Assembly (NCBI RefSeq): GCF_000219625.1
Contig: NC_018217.1
Location: forward strand, 2,790,001 to 2,854,000
Origin: Zymoseptoria tritici IPO323
Lineage: Eukaryota; Ascomycota; Dothideomycetes; Mycosphaerellales; Mycosphaerellaceae
Reading direction: 5' to 3'
Length of the DNA stretch: 64,000 nucleotides
Below, one piece after another: positions 54,030-64,000 of this stretch (position 1 is the first letter of the stretch; each line of letters begins with the position of its first letter). A model generated the notes under the pieces. It did not search any database and was not told where the DNA came from. It worked only from the letters and a program-made list of their open reading frames with translations. The translations under genes and the position numbers were made by a program.

Positions 54030-57000
54030 CTACGTCGCACGCTCCCTCTTCTCCACCCTCCTCTGCCGGACGTATTCCGCCAACACAATCCCTGCCGCAG
54101 TCTGTACATTCAAACTTCTCGTGACGCCCACCTGCTCAATCTCCACCAGCAATCCACATTCACTCAACACTTTAGCGGGTATACCCTCCCTCTCACTGCC
54201 AACCACGAGGATACATTTCTCTGGCAGTGCCACGACTTCTTTCCCATCGCCGCCAATGAGAACGCTGCGGTCCGTCTGCTCGATACCCACGATGGTATAG
54301 CCTTCTTCCTTTCGCTTCTCTGCCACGAAGGAGGGAATGTCGTCTGGTAGAAGCGCGAGGATGGGTAAGTGGAAATGTGAAGATACGGAAACCGCAACGA
54401 AGTCTTTGGATGAGGCCACGGTTGGGTTAGTCACGTAGAGGGCGCCGGCGCCGAAGATCTCTGAGACTCTCGAGAGCCCACCCAGGTTGTGTGGATTATC
54501 TACCAGGGAGGCGATGACGATGAGTGAAGTTGGTCGGGCGGCATCTCGGGTCGCGAGGTATGACGTTCCCTTGGTTTGTAAAGCGGAAGATGGAAGAGGC
54601 GTCGATGTCAGCGTGCTGGATATTGTGTTGACGTTTCGTCGGACACGGTTGACGGCAGCGTCCGCAGGCTCCTGAGTAGTGTTGGTTGTAGCTGACGATG
54701 TGGTAGATGAGGGTGGAGGAGGTCCCAGCGGAAGACACGGAGCAGGAAGTGCAGGAGAAGAGTTCGCGAGCAGACGGACAAAGTCGGAGTGCTGGCATTT
54801 CCGCTGTTCAACCTGGTCGAGATCCCACCATGGCCCGGAAATAAGGTGGATGAGATTGTGGTCGCTGATGGGATCAAGTTGATCGATCTGGCGGTCGACG
54901 GGTGGGTCCGAATAGCGCTCGAGACTGCGGATAAAGTCGTCCAGAGCGATGAAAGCGGTAGACTCAATGATGGACCGCCATTGCTTTTCACGAGCGTGGT
55001 CCAGGAGGATGGGCACCTGCCACTGCGCTTCGTGACGGATAACGACTTTGGACGAGGCTGCCAACGGGACGAAGACAGTGGCTAGCTTCATAGCGAAAGC
55101 CTCGTCGGAAGTGGACGTTTTGGCAATAGTCACTCCGATCTTCATAAGCGAGGCGAGGAATTTCGGATTCGAGTGGTGGTCTTTCGTGCTAAGCTCATCG
55201 AATATGGTTTGGCCGAGGCTGGGATGGTGGATGTATGCCCTGGCGATGGTCCACTCAATGATGTAGCGAAGTGTTGGCAGTGGCTCGACGGAGAGGATGT
55301 GATAGAAGTCTTTCAACAGCTTCCTGGCCTCGGTTCCGTTTGCCCTCGGGAGGTATTGCTCCGCACAGAGCAGCATGATTTGCAGCTGAAGAGATGTTTT
55401 CCATTGACTGACGGTCGGAGGTGGCAGTCTTTGCTTCACCCATTTCTCCAATATACGCTTGAGCAGGTTCTCTGCAAGGCCATTGTTCAGATTTCCCAAT
55501 CGATTGGTCATATCAATCAAGGCAGCAAATCCATAGCTTGCTCGTTCGCCGAAGTAGTATTCGTATGAGAAGCGCACCAACGACGGGTCCATCGACTTCA
55601 GAAGGCAACTTGCAGTCTCTTCCAATTGCGAATCGATAGTGGTAGTCGGAGGATGCTCGGCGATATACAGAATCGAGTCTTCCAGCTTCAGAGTCGAGGC
55701 TGCCTCTGGACTTGACAATGCCACGTCTCGGATCGCACTGACGATAGGAGCGAGCAAGTAAGATCGCCGGTCTGCCTGTTCTAGCAAAGCCTGCGTCTTC
55801 TTGACCAACGTCTGAGCCAGGGCATCGTTGCTCGAGGCTGTTACTGACGCCATGGAGACAAGTTCGGGGTGAAGAACCAATTCTGGTAGAGCGATAAGGA
55901 GGGCCTTTGGGTATTCGAGATACTCCATGTCGGTCCAGAGATCATTCACTAGCTCGTTATGGCGATCTGCCTCGTCCTGGTCGACTCCTCGGTCCAGTGT
56001 CTCGATCAGATCTGCGCACTTCCGCAATGCTGCTTGCTCATTGATCTCTCTCTTCGATGGATCCAAAGCTGATGAAGCAATCGTCCCGTTGGTCTGCGCT
56101 GATATGCCTGCGTCAAGTCCCTTCGTTATATCCTGGAGTCGCTGCCACCGAGAAGCAGAAGTCTCGATCGTGCTGTTGGTCAAGGCAGCGTTCTTCTGTT
56201 TGTACGCATAGCATAGCTTCCAGCACCGAGCGAGCGCAAAGTCTCGAGCCACGTCCGGAATCGCAGAGCCAGTAGAGATCTTCGCAAGCTTTTCGAGCTG
56301 TTCGGCCTGTGGTTCGAGTCCCTCGACAGACTCCCATGCCTGTGCTAGACCTTCTACTTGATACACCATTGAGTAGGCAAAGTTGTTGTTCTTGCGAGCC
56401 AACATGCTGTCCAGAATGGCGTCAGCAATGTCACCCGTAAGCTCGGAATAGCTCTGTAGCAGTTGCGCGATGTACGTCGCTAATTGATCACCGTGCTGGC
56501 ACCGTAGCTGGCCTTCTTCCCTGCGAAGCGAGGATGTGAACAAGTATCCAGCTGTCACCCATGGTATGAAGTCGTTTCGGAAAAATGTTAAGAAACTTCC
56601 TGCATCGTCTACTCGAATATTGGCGGTCATGATCCATGTTCCAATGAACTTTCGATTTGATTCTTGCAGTCGCTGGTCCATTGCCGAGGATAGGAGAGTA
56701 TACAGCCAGACCGGTTTAACTGCCGACTGTGGTGATGATAAGAAGTCTAGGTCAGCTTCACTCAACTGCACTTGATTGAGGTATCTGCCGAGAACGATCG
56801 TTTCGAATGTATTGCAAAATCTGGCGTATTGCTTCCGTATTGACTCAGTTGCTGGCAGCGTCGGTCAGTACCACGATGCCATTGAATTCGACTGCTCGTA
56901 TTGTGATGAAGGGTGCGAGAACTCTCGCGTGGACAAAAGCGGGAGATGCGTCGGTCCACTTACAAGATGAGTTCAAATTTGATTGCGCGGCTACCATCGA

Positions 57001-57921
57001 CACCAGGGAAGGTTCTCGAATTGCCATATCGACTGACGATCGCAGTATTTGAAGACCGCATTTTCGTTTTTCGGAGTCTCCGTTCCTCAGAGCCTCTACG
57101 ATCAAACTCCAATAGGTCTGCTGAGCAAGGATCGACTTGTCAAGCGACTGTTCCATAGTCCAGCGCAGCCACAGCGAGTAGCCGACCGTCTTGTGAGAAG
57201 CATCATTCGAGCTCGAAAGATTTTGGATGCGGTCCCACAACATCTGCTGCTCTTCAGTAGAGACTTGCGACCGCAGCGCGAGTAGAGCGTGCAAAGCTTC
57301 CTGAGCAGACGAAGCAATGCTCTTATCTGCGGATGCGACCAGCTTCAGGCAAGAACTGAACAACTGTTGAGCGGGAACTTCGGCCAGCTCTGCAGACAAC
57401 CTTCGGCTCGCGAATCTGAGGGAATTAGTTATCATGTCGACAGCCGCCGAAGGACCGGAATCGTTGGCGATGCCATTCGTCCGTTTTTGGCGACCAGAAT
57501 CAAGGGTCGAGCCGCCATTCTCAATGCGTCCGTCACCGCTCAGTGAACACGACTGAGCAATGGATTCAATGACTCGAGCCAGCACTTCTTGTTCCAGCTC
57601 TGGAGCATCAGCTACTAAGTCGCAGCCATTTTCCACTTGGCTCTGCAGGTGGTCAAGCAGAAGACTTCTAGACCGGGTTTCGGGTTGCAATTTCAACAAG
57701 GCAGCAGCGAAACCAACATCTGCATTGCTGCTCTTCGGACCCAGTGAGCTCGTGACATCTCGGACAACTTCCAGCCGTTGATCTCCAGGGATTCGATCGA
57801 GGAGAAGACTTGCAGTCTTGCCTCGAAGGCCGGTCATCGAGAAGCGTCGGTGATTGGACCAAACCGTCCTGATATGTCCAACGCAACGACCTCCGGGAAA
57901 AATGCTGCCAACTCGCCTCAT
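54030..57921 (-). CDS. TRM3: tRNA (guanosine-2'-O-)-methyltransferase TRM3 (SpoU/TrmH family)
   Basis: Two exons on minus: 57921-56964 and 56851-54030, joining to 1,259 residues. The 112-bp intron uses a GTAAGT donor and a TGCCAG acceptor and restores the frame into SIRKQYARFCNTFETIVLGR. The long N-terminal part is an alpha-helical armadillo-like region. The C-terminal about 170 residues are the SPOUT catalytic domain: SLIVIASLVDNPHNLGGLSR, EIFGAGALYV, LVVGSEREGIPAKVL and GVTRSLNVQTAAGIVLAEY, which are the three SpoU motifs. Family role: 2'-O-methylation of G18 in cytoplasmic tRNAs (yeast Trm3; human TARBP1). A second possible start is MTGLRGKTA at 57837. Confidence 0.9.
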
Positions 57922-58330
57922 GAACCAGGTGAATCACGTGGTCGAGAATTCATGTGCAAGTGAAGTGAGAAAAATATCACGAGGATCTGGGGTGCTGCGT
58001 AGAGTCTGTACCGGCTGGTATGCATACTACGCCCAAGACGCTCTCGGCGTTTGTCGTCTTTTTAAATCCTGCCCTTGACAACGGTCTCTAGTTGGACATG
58101 CAAACAAACGGGCTCGCGCCTAACCTTGAATGGCACCAATCGAGGGCACTTTCCACCACGCGTAGATCGCCGTTGGGTCCGAGAGCTGGGGCACTGACGT
58201 TGGACTGCTGCACTGATTGATGTTCGTCCATCTTCGACAACGAAGTCAAGACATCCTCCTCGAATTGTGCGACGACTTCGCTGCCGCCCTCTTCATTTCC
58301 GCGCCGCTCCTTGCAAACGCCGCAAACGCG
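57922..58330. promoter_or_regulatory. Divergent promoter region, TRM3 / kinesin
   Basis: 409 bp between the preferred starts. An in-frame ATG for the kinesin lies at 58217 but would add 38 residues outside the known family start. No TATA box evident. Confidence 0.35.
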
Positions 58331-60172
58331 ATGGCGAATCGAGCTCCTACTACCTCCGACCTCCACACCTATCATTCCACCGCAAGCTCCCCGAGTCTCC
58401 GCAGTCGAGACGCAGTTGACATGGAACGACCACTCACACCAATCGACGGCGACGGCGGCAACGTCAAAGTCGTGGTCCGAGTGCGACGCTTCATCAAGCG
58501 AGACTTTGAGAAACAATCACCATGCATCATTCGCATGAATCCAGTCACGCAAGAGACGAAGCTACTGGCGCCCACACTCAGCACAGAAGACGCAAAGAGC
58601 TCAAGACGACTACATGAAGAGAAGTCATTCACATTCGACAAGTCGTTCTGGTCCCACGACGACAAGGATCCACACTTCGCACATCAACACGATGTCTACG
58701 CTTCGTTTGGAGAGGAGTTCCTCGACCACAACTTCGATGGCTATCACACGTGTATCTTTGCATACGGACAGACGGGAAGTGGAAAGTCATACACGATGAT
58801 GGGCACACCTGACGAGCCCGGCCTGATCCCTCGGACGTGTCAAGGTCTCTTCCAACGAGTCGAATCGGAACAGAACGGCAGTATAACCTACAACGTTCAT
58901 GTCTCCTACTTTGAGATCTACAACGAGCACGTGAAAGACCTGCTCACTCCTCGCACAATTCCTCCGACCTACCTAAAAATCCGCGAGTCCAAGTCTGACG
59001 GAGTCTACGTGCAAAATCTCACTGACGAACCCGTCAAGTCCTACGACGACATCCTTCGCCTCATGAAGATGGGCGACCTTAATCGCACTACGGCTTCCAC
59101 CAAAATGAACGATACATCCTCCCGCTCCCACGCCGTCTTCACTCTTACCCTCAAACAAATCCAGCACGATGTCGCCACGGATTCGACAATCGAGCGTCTC
59201 GCCCGTATGCGTCTTGTCGACCTTGCTGGCTCTGAACGGGCTGGCCGCACCGAAGCCACTGGTCAGCGTCTCAAGGAAGGCGGCAATATCAATCAATCCC
59301 TCTCCACTCTGGGTCGAGTCATCGCCGCCCTGGCAGACCCGAAGCGCCAGCGTCCAGCAAGAAGTCTTGGCCTCCCGAACCAACCCAAGCGTCGTGCTGA
59401 GGTCGTACCATATCGCGACTCTGTCCTCACCTGGCTGCTCAAGGATAGTTTAGGAGGAAATTCCAAAACAGCCATGGTGGCCTGCATCTCGCCCACAGAC
59501 TACGAAGAAACACTTTCCACTCTGCGGTACGCCGATCAAGCGAAGAAGATCCGCACCCGCGCACACATCAATCAAGACGCTGTCTCAGCCGCCGAGCGCG
59601 ACGCCAAGATTCTGGAGATGCAGGAAGTCATTAAGTCGCTGCAATTGTCTGTCAACGCCGCCGCGACGAGGAAAAGGGATGAAGCGGATCGTGCGAGGGA
59701 CGAGATGGAAGACTATCAACGACAAGTATCGAAGATGCAACGTGCAATGGAGGAGAGCAGAGCTGTGAGCGAGGTCAAGATCAGAGCTTTGACGAATGAA
59801 GTCGAAGAGCTACGCCCGCTCAACCAGGCTTTGACGATTGAGATCGAGGCGTTGAGACGACACCTGGCATTGGCGGTGGGCGAGTTGAAGAATCCGATTG
59901 TTCTACCGAGAGAATTGGATGATGGGTATGACGAGGACGAGGAGAATTATGACCCGAGTGAGTACGGCGAAGACGGTGACCGTGATAGTGCCATGGGCAG
60001 CGACTTTTGGTCCACAGGGAGTGATGGAGGCGCGTATGAGCATGAGAGTTGGCAGAGGGACGTGGACGAGCTGTTGAAGGATCTTGGGCTTTTCAAGAGA
60101 AAGGTGAAGGATGACAAGGAGAGGTTTCCGCATCCAACGGTGAACAAGGATGGGGAGACAAGAGGGAATTGA
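58331..60172 (+). CDS. Short kinesin-3 motor protein (UncB-like)
   Basis: Intronless, 613 residues from 58331 (MANRAPTTSDLHTYHS). The motor domain begins at VKVVVRVRRF and shows the P-loop GQTGSGKSYTMMG, switch I MNDTSSRSHAVF, switch II VDLAGSERAGRT, and the microtubule-binding helix with VPYRDSVLTWLLKDSLGGN. The Lys/Arg-rich segment after SLSTLGRVIAAL, and the neck, are kinesin-3-like. A coiled coil follows (about residues 430-520), then an acidic tail. The FHA and PH domains of the long Unc104 type are absent, as in the short kinesin-3 called UncB in Aspergillus. It is a plus-end-directed motor by family. Cargo unknown. Confidence 0.85.
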   Translation: MANRAPTTSDLHTYHSTASSPSLRSRDAVDMERPLTPIDGDGGNVKVVVRVRRFIKRDFEKQSPCIIRMNPVTQETKLLAPTLSTEDAKSSRRLHEEKSFTFDKSFWSHDDKDPHFAHQHDVYASFGEEFLDHNFDGYHTCIFAYGQTGSGKSYTMMGTPDEPGLIPRTCQGLFQRVESEQNGSITYNVHVSYFEIYNEHVKDLLTPRTIPPTYLKIRESKSDGVYVQNLTDEPVKSYDDILRLMKMGDLNRTTASTKMNDTSSRSHAVFTLTLKQIQHDVATDSTIERLARMRLVDLAGSERAGRTEATGQRLKEGGNINQSLSTLGRVIAALADPKRQRPARSLGLPNQPKRRAEVVPYRDSVLTWLLKDSLGGNSKTAMVACISPTDYEETLSTLRYADQAKKIRTRAHINQDAVSAAERDAKILEMQEVIKSLQLSVNAAATRKRDEADRARDEMEDYQRQVSKMQRAMEESRAVSEVKIRALTNEVEELRPLNQALTIEIEALRRHLALAVGELKNPIVLPRELDDGYDEDEENYDPSEYGEDGDRDSAMGSDFWSTGSDGGAYEHESWQRDVDELLKDLGLFKRKVKDDKERFPHPTVNKDGETRGN

Positions 60173-60516
60173 TCGCGGATCACTGTATCGATGACGACGA
60201 GCAGCATAGAGGCGGAATGGCGGGTACGGGATGGATGACGCTTGATGGAGGAATCATTGGGTTGGACAAAGGAACTAGTGTGTATGATTTCCTCGGAGCT
60301 TGCTTGCTCCATGCTTCATCCCTTCCTCCATGCTTCCTCCTCCGAACACGACTAGACATCAGTGGTATGGGCTTGAGAGGACCGACTGTAGTGGAAAGAC
60401 AAAACAAAGATGATGATGGATGATGGTCGGGTCGCTCATCCACCTTTGGCTTCCTCGGCGGTCGTTCGCTTCCAGCCCCAACCATGGGTCTCTCCCACTT
60501 TCTCGTTCGTGGTGGC
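60173..60516. other. Intergenic region between convergent genes, 344 bp
   Basis: 3' regions of the kinesin and of the small secreted protein. Nothing else recognised. Confidence 0.3.
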
Positions 60517-60854
60517 TTAGTTGCAGTTTGCAACCGTGGCGACGTTGTTGATGCGGTAGCATTTGTGGCCGTGGTGCACGCATTTCGAGTCCTGTCGAGA
60601 TAGCGGTCTTGTCAGCAAGAGGACGACAGCGATGTACCATACTCGGAAGAACGAGACGTACCACAGAGCAAGGGAGATCCTGTCCGCCGACAGGGCAGAC
60701 TCCCGCATCGTTGTAGAAGCGGATCTTGCACTGTTGAGAATCGTGAATGTCAGTCTCGGATGGAAAGGATTGAAGGAGGAGGAGGACAATGACTTACTCC
60801 GGCCAGTGCGGCCGAAGCCAAGGAGAGAATGACAGAAAGCTGGAAGATCTGCAT
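60517..60854 (-). CDS. Small secreted cysteine-rich protein, 66 aa (effector-like)
   Basis: Three short exons on minus: 60854-60798 (57 nt), 60730-60662 (69 nt) and 60591-60517 (75 nt), all phase 0. The first encodes a signal peptide, MQIFQLSVILSLASAALAG. The other two encode a mature chain of about 47 residues with six cysteines (CKIRFYNDAGVC, LPCSVDSKC, HKCYRI, NCN). Introns are 67 and 70 bp with GTAAGT and GTACGT donors and CAACAG/CGACAG acceptors. The leader is preceded by a promoter with an apparent TATA-like ATATATCA near 60937-60944. Size, secretion and even cysteine number suggest a disulfide-knotted extracellular peptide such as an effector or antimicrobial protein. I know no homologue. 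Confidence 0.75.
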
Positions 60855-61442
60855 GATGATCTTGGTCTTTTCTTTTGCTCTGGATGTGTTGGTTTGTTGG
60901 AGAAAGGAAAGAGGAACTGGATGGCGGCTGGCGAGGAATATATCATGTACTCCCTTGCGCGGAAGCCACAAGGTCATCACATTTGGTTCGAGGGTGCAGA
61001 GATGCAATCACAGGAGTCTCAGGGGAGACTTATCGTCCGTGCAGCAGGCTCATGGGGGCCTTGCCAGGGTTGCTTGCTGGTCCACTTCCAGGTGGTCAGC
61101 CAGTAGTAGAACTACTCGGCTTGAAAGGTGTTTAGGTGAGAGCACTCAACGCTAGGCGTACAGCACAGCCATCGTTCGAAGGTTGTCCAAGGGCTCGAAG
61201 GTTGTCCATTGACTGGTGACGAGTGGTTGGCCCAGTGAAGACCGTGATCCGTCCGATGCGCTCGTCTGCTAGGACGCATATGAGCTGCAGGTGCCGCAGG
61301 TCAGCCCAGCAACACCTCAACATCAATGCCGGGACCGCACTGTCAGTCTGTCACATCGCGCTGCGGATACGAGTCGATGATGATGATCGACAAAGAGATG
61401 GACTCACATGAAAGCATCGGTCACAAAGCTATGAGCTGACAG

Positions 61443-61510
61443 CCTGACACTGCTGACAGGATCTCAACGACGCGAACCACAGGAATCATGACCTGACACT
61501 GCTGACAGGA
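61443..61510 (+). repeat. 19-bp direct repeat, two copies
   Basis: CCTGACACTGCTGACAGGA occurs at 61443-61461 and again at 61492-61510, 49 bp apart start to start. It may be a local duplication or a regulatory site pair. A second short repeat, CGAAGGTTGTCCA, occurs at 61177-61189 and 61196-61208. Confidence 0.7.
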
Positions 61511-61910
61511 CCTCGATGGCATTCAGCTGGAACTTCAATGTCCACTGCACAATCATCTGGGTCTGTACATTACGGCAGCAGACAGCGTGCGTCAACGACC
61601 GTGATGCAAGTTTACATATCATCCGCATTGCAAAATCGGGTCGCATCTGCTCGAGATGGGCGAGAGGAAGCATCGTATGATGATGTACGTACATCGACCG
61701 TCGACCTGTGACATGATCTGACATCGAGCCGGGGCCGCGAATTTGTGGCTGCTCACCTGACTCTGTAATCTGTTAAGGTATGAAGCCTGTGGTGAATGCC
61801 AGGACACACTTGCGGGCACTCCGGAGCAATCGCAACAGTAGCAGGGTCGAACTCCTGATCCGCTCTGAACGGCAGGACGAAAGAGAGAAGGTCTTGGTCA
61901 GCAAGACGGG

Positions 61911-61920
61911 TATAAAAAGG
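61911..61920 (+). promoter_or_regulatory. TATA box upstream of the signal-peptide gene
   Basis: TATAAAAAGG lies 126 bp before the ATG at 62037. The stretch between is CT-rich and then CA-rich (ACAACAACAATCACTTCC) and ends in a good start context (CAAACATG). This is the layout of a strongly expressed fungal gene. Confidence 0.6.
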
Positions 61921-62036
61921 AGACCTGCCAGACTGCGTCCTCTTCCTCTCCTTCTCCATCGTTCTGCTCCCACAAACACAACACAAGAACATCTTCACAA
62001 CAACAATCACTTCCAAGTTCGAAACATTCACCAAAC

Positions 62037-62663
62037 ATGAACTTCATCACCCTCATCACCGCCGCCTTCATCGGCTTCATGGGCATGGCCCCTCTCGTCG
62101 CAGCCGTACGCGTCCCCTCCCTCCCATCCTGGTGTTCAACGGCGCCCTTTCCACGACCCCGCTTAGAGATTTCATTCCTGATGGACCGCCTTTGGCGTGA
62201 TTGGATTGGTGTGCGCACTTGCTGGATGCGATGGCTTCTACTTCTTCGATGGACCGACGTTGGCGTGATTGGATTTTGTGTGCGCACCTGTTTTGTACGT
62301 TCGTTCAAGGCGATATGTAGGAGGAGGACCAAATACCACATTTCGCCTACTTGTCTTCCACACGCACGCGTGCCGTTCCCTGCGCATGTGCTGTTAAAGT
62401 CAACTCAACCTCGTGAAACTCAGCTTCTTGATACTCAACCTCTTGATACTCAATCTCTTGATACTCCACCTCTTGGTACTCCACATCTATCGGTTCCAAT
62501 ACAACCCTCCCTCTCGAATCTCCGTCTTCCTCTTCAATATTTCCTCGACCTTCTCCTTCACACCCTGCTTCCCACTCCTCTTCTTGACAAAGTACTCCAC
62601 CACCTTCTCTTTCGTCGTGCCTCCATTGCCAACCTGCGCTCGCACTTCATTATCGCTCGGTAA
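62037..62663 (+). CDS. Putative secreted protein; only the signal-peptide exon is reliable
   Basis: The ATG at 62037 opens with MNFITLITAAFIGFMGMAPL then VAA, a good signal peptide, behind a clear TATA box and start context. After codon 23 there is a GTACGC donor candidate at 62106, so the true gene is probably spliced. The uninterrupted frame continues to 208 codons but passes through a duplicated segment and a tandem repeat, overlapping the 3' end of the minus-strand hydrolase gene, so it does not look like a real mature protein. One alternative acceptor (at about 62330) gives a short product with a Cys-x-Cys (VPCACAVKV). I cannot decide among these. Expression evidence would settle the exon. 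Confidence 0.4.
   Translation: MNFITLITAAFIGFMGMAPLVAAVRVPSLPSWCSTAPFPRPRLEISFLMDRLWRDWIGVRTCWMRWLLLLRWTDVGVIGFCVRTCFVRSFKAICRRRTKYHISPTCLPHARVPFPAHVLLKSTQPRETQLLDTQPLDTQSLDTPPLGTPHLSVPIQPSLSNLRLPLQYFLDLLLHTLLPTPLLDKVLHHLLFRRASIANLRSHFIIAR
62180..62290 (+). repeat. Imperfect direct duplication of about 42 bp
   Basis: GATGGACCGCCTTTGGCGTG... at 62180-62220 is repeated with few changes at 62248-62290 (shared core TTGGCGTGATTGGATT and TGTGCGCAC), 68 bp apart. Confidence 0.75.
62425..62484 (+). repeat. 15-bp tandem repeat, four units
   Basis: Units of the form CCTCTTGATACTCAA, four in a row with 1-3 changes each. It sits just past the stop codon of the minus-strand hydrolase gene. Read on the minus strand in a different frame it encodes VEYQE-type pentapeptides. 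Confidence 0.85.
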
Positions 62664-63984
62664 TCCGATCCATGCGTGCGGGTAAGCCGTGTAATCCTCA
62701 CCGCTTCCACCTGCTTCCTGGTCCAATAACTCAAAGGTGGTAGGTCGGCTGAAGTCGAAGAATGCATCAACATCCTTCTTCGAGACTTGGTCAAGAGATT
62801 CGGGAGTCCAGGTCGGCGTGCGTTTAGGTTTGTCGACCAACAAGGCAGTCACGCCCTCAATGAAGTCTGGGTGCTCCATGAAGCGACTGGCGATGGTGTG
62901 TTCGTTACGGAAAGTCTGGGCGATGGACCAGCTTGCCCCGGCGCGAAGTTGACGCATCGTCACGGCGACCGAGGTAGGCGAGCGCTGGAGGATAGTCTTT
63001 CGCGTCTTGGCGGCCCACTCGGCGATAGTCTTGTTGGAGGAGGTTTCGAGGTCTTCTTCCAGTGCTTTGAGGATGGCATTGATGTCGTTGGCGGGTTGGA
63101 AAGCGTAGTCAATGGCGGCGCGGACGTTGCCACCTACAGGGCCGGAGATGGGTTTGTCGTGTGGGATGCCCGTGGCGAATTCTTCGATGGTGGAGTTGAT
63201 GATCTGGAGGCGCTGTTGGAGGGAGTCGTAGTCTTTGAAGTTGAGTTCCGATAGGCGTGCTTCGAGGTCGGGCAGGGAGGAGGAGTGGATATAGTGGGTG
63301 GCGACTCCGGCAAAGAAAACGTCGGCGCCTTTGATCTGCTCGGAGGTGAGGGCGCAGTAGGTTCCCAACTCGCCATCCATACGTGGGAGGAAGAACGAGG
63401 CGCCAACGTCGGGGAAGAATCCAATGTTGGTCTCGGGCATCGCGAAAACGGTGTTCTCGGTGGCTATCCGGAATGGAGCGTGGAGGGAGAGGCCGACACC
63501 GCCGCCCATGGTGATACCATCGATGAAGGCGACGTAGGGCTTGCGATAGGTTGCAATGAGGTGATCGAGTTTGTATTCCAGGCCGAAATAGTCCTTACTT
63601 TCTTGTTGTCCTTCAGTACCCGTCTTGTTGCGTTGTGCTAGCCAAGCTACATCTCCTCCCGCACAAAATGCTCGTCCTTCGCCTTTGATGATCACAACGT
63701 TCGCGAGGTCGCTCTTGCTCCACTCTCGTAGTCTGGGTACAATCTTGCGGGCCATGCTGCCGTTGAGGGAATTGAGCTTCTTCGGACGGTTGAGGGTGAT
63801 GGACCGGACACCGCCGTGGGTATTGAAGAGGACATCGTTGTCTTCGTCACCAGGGAGTTCTTTGATATCGGCCGCGCTCGAAGACTATGGCGGCTGGGGT
63901 CAGTCAGTTGTCCGCAGAACGATCTCGTTGCCATGAACAAACCTGTCTTGAGCCGGGAGCGAGGATCTTTGCGCGTAGAGGCAT
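62487..63984 (-). CDS. 3-hydroxyisobutyryl-CoA hydrolase (HIBCH/Ehd3 family), mitochondrial
   Basis: Two exons on minus: 63984-63943 and 63884-62487, joining across a 58-bp intron to 479 residues. The crotonase fold is clear: ITLNRPKKLNSLNGSM, the oxyanion-hole segment GEGRAFCAGGDVAWL, YRKPYVAFIDGITMGGGVGL and the HIBCH-specific run FAMPETNIGFFPDVGASFFL, where the catalytic Glu and Asp sit. The C-terminal part contains SVAVTMRQLR and FRNEHTIASRFMEHPDFIEG. Family role: hydrolysis of 3-hydroxyisobutyryl-CoA in valine breakdown. The N-terminus MPLRAKILAPGSRQSSSA is basic and Ser-rich, consistent with mitochondrial import. The promoter lies beyond the window edge. Confidence 0.9.
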
Positions 63985-64000
63985 GGTGGAGGCCAATGTG

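Larger units (their letters stand above)
60855..62036. other. Divergent intergenic region, 1.2 kb, with short direct repeats
   Basis: Lies between two divergently oriented genes for secreted products. It has small direct repeats (listed separately) and a TATA box at 61911. Frames of 60-110 codons lack motifs. Confidence 0.4.

Overview
This window is nuclear DNA of a filamentous ascomycete (Pezizomycotina). Genes are dense and on both strands, with many 48-70 bp introns (GT...AG, CTAAC/CTGAC-type branch sites). Gene content is typical of the group: a Zn2Cys6 regulator, a short kinesin-3, a GH125 mannosidase and 'LPxEIRxxIY' proteins. A transposon block carries the imprint of repeat-induced point mutation (RIP). 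A Dothideomycete is my best guess, but nothing here fixes the species. No rRNA, tRNA, CRISPR or bacterial operon was seen.

Layout. 1-17.4 kb: the N-terminal third or less of csf1 (-), an RBM26/27-type RNA-binding protein (+), a coiled-coil orphan (+), an orphan (-), a methyltransferase-like protein (+), a Zn2Cys6 transcription factor (+), a SnoaL/NTF2-like protein (+), an 11-exon short-chain dehydrogenase (-) and a secreted GH125 exo-mannosidase (-). 17.4-26.5 kb: a nested transposon island. A pogo/Fot1-like DNA transposon (19-bp terminal inverted repeats, TA target duplication) has had a 6,957-bp chromodomain Ty3/Gypsy element inserted into its transposase gene (378-bp LTRs, AGCAA target duplication). 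Both are full of RIP-type stop codons. 27-41 kb: an orphan (-), a LURP-one-like gene with an in-frame stop (+), a two-PH-domain protein (-), ribosome-maturation GTPase EFL1/RIA1 (+), a Yvh1-like phosphatase without its zinc domain (+) and an F-box-like/2EXR-type protein (+). 41-64 kb: a Pub1/TIA1-type three-RRM protein (-), an acidic protein resembling a Mediator tail subunit (+), telomere protein POT1 (-), importin alpha (+), an MFS transporter (-), a truncated alpha/beta hydrolase (-), tRNA 2'-O-ribose methyltransferase TRM3 (-), a short kinesin-3 (+), a 66-aa six-cysteine secreted protein (-), a signal-peptide ORF behind a TATA box (+) and 3-hydroxyisobutyryl-CoA hydrolase (-).

The genes are mostly unrelated housekeeping functions (lipid transfer, RNA binding, ribosome and tRNA maturation, nuclear import, telomere protection, transport along microtubules). 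I see no biosynthetic gene cluster. The most unusual item is a 262-codon, three-exon gene inside the Gypsy element, running antisense to gag-pol between the integrase and the LTR. All its internal stops can be explained by RIP. The 66-aa cysteine-rich secreted protein and the interrupted LURP-one gene come next. Exon boundaries were worked out by hand from reading frame, splice consensus and family similarity; no search was run.
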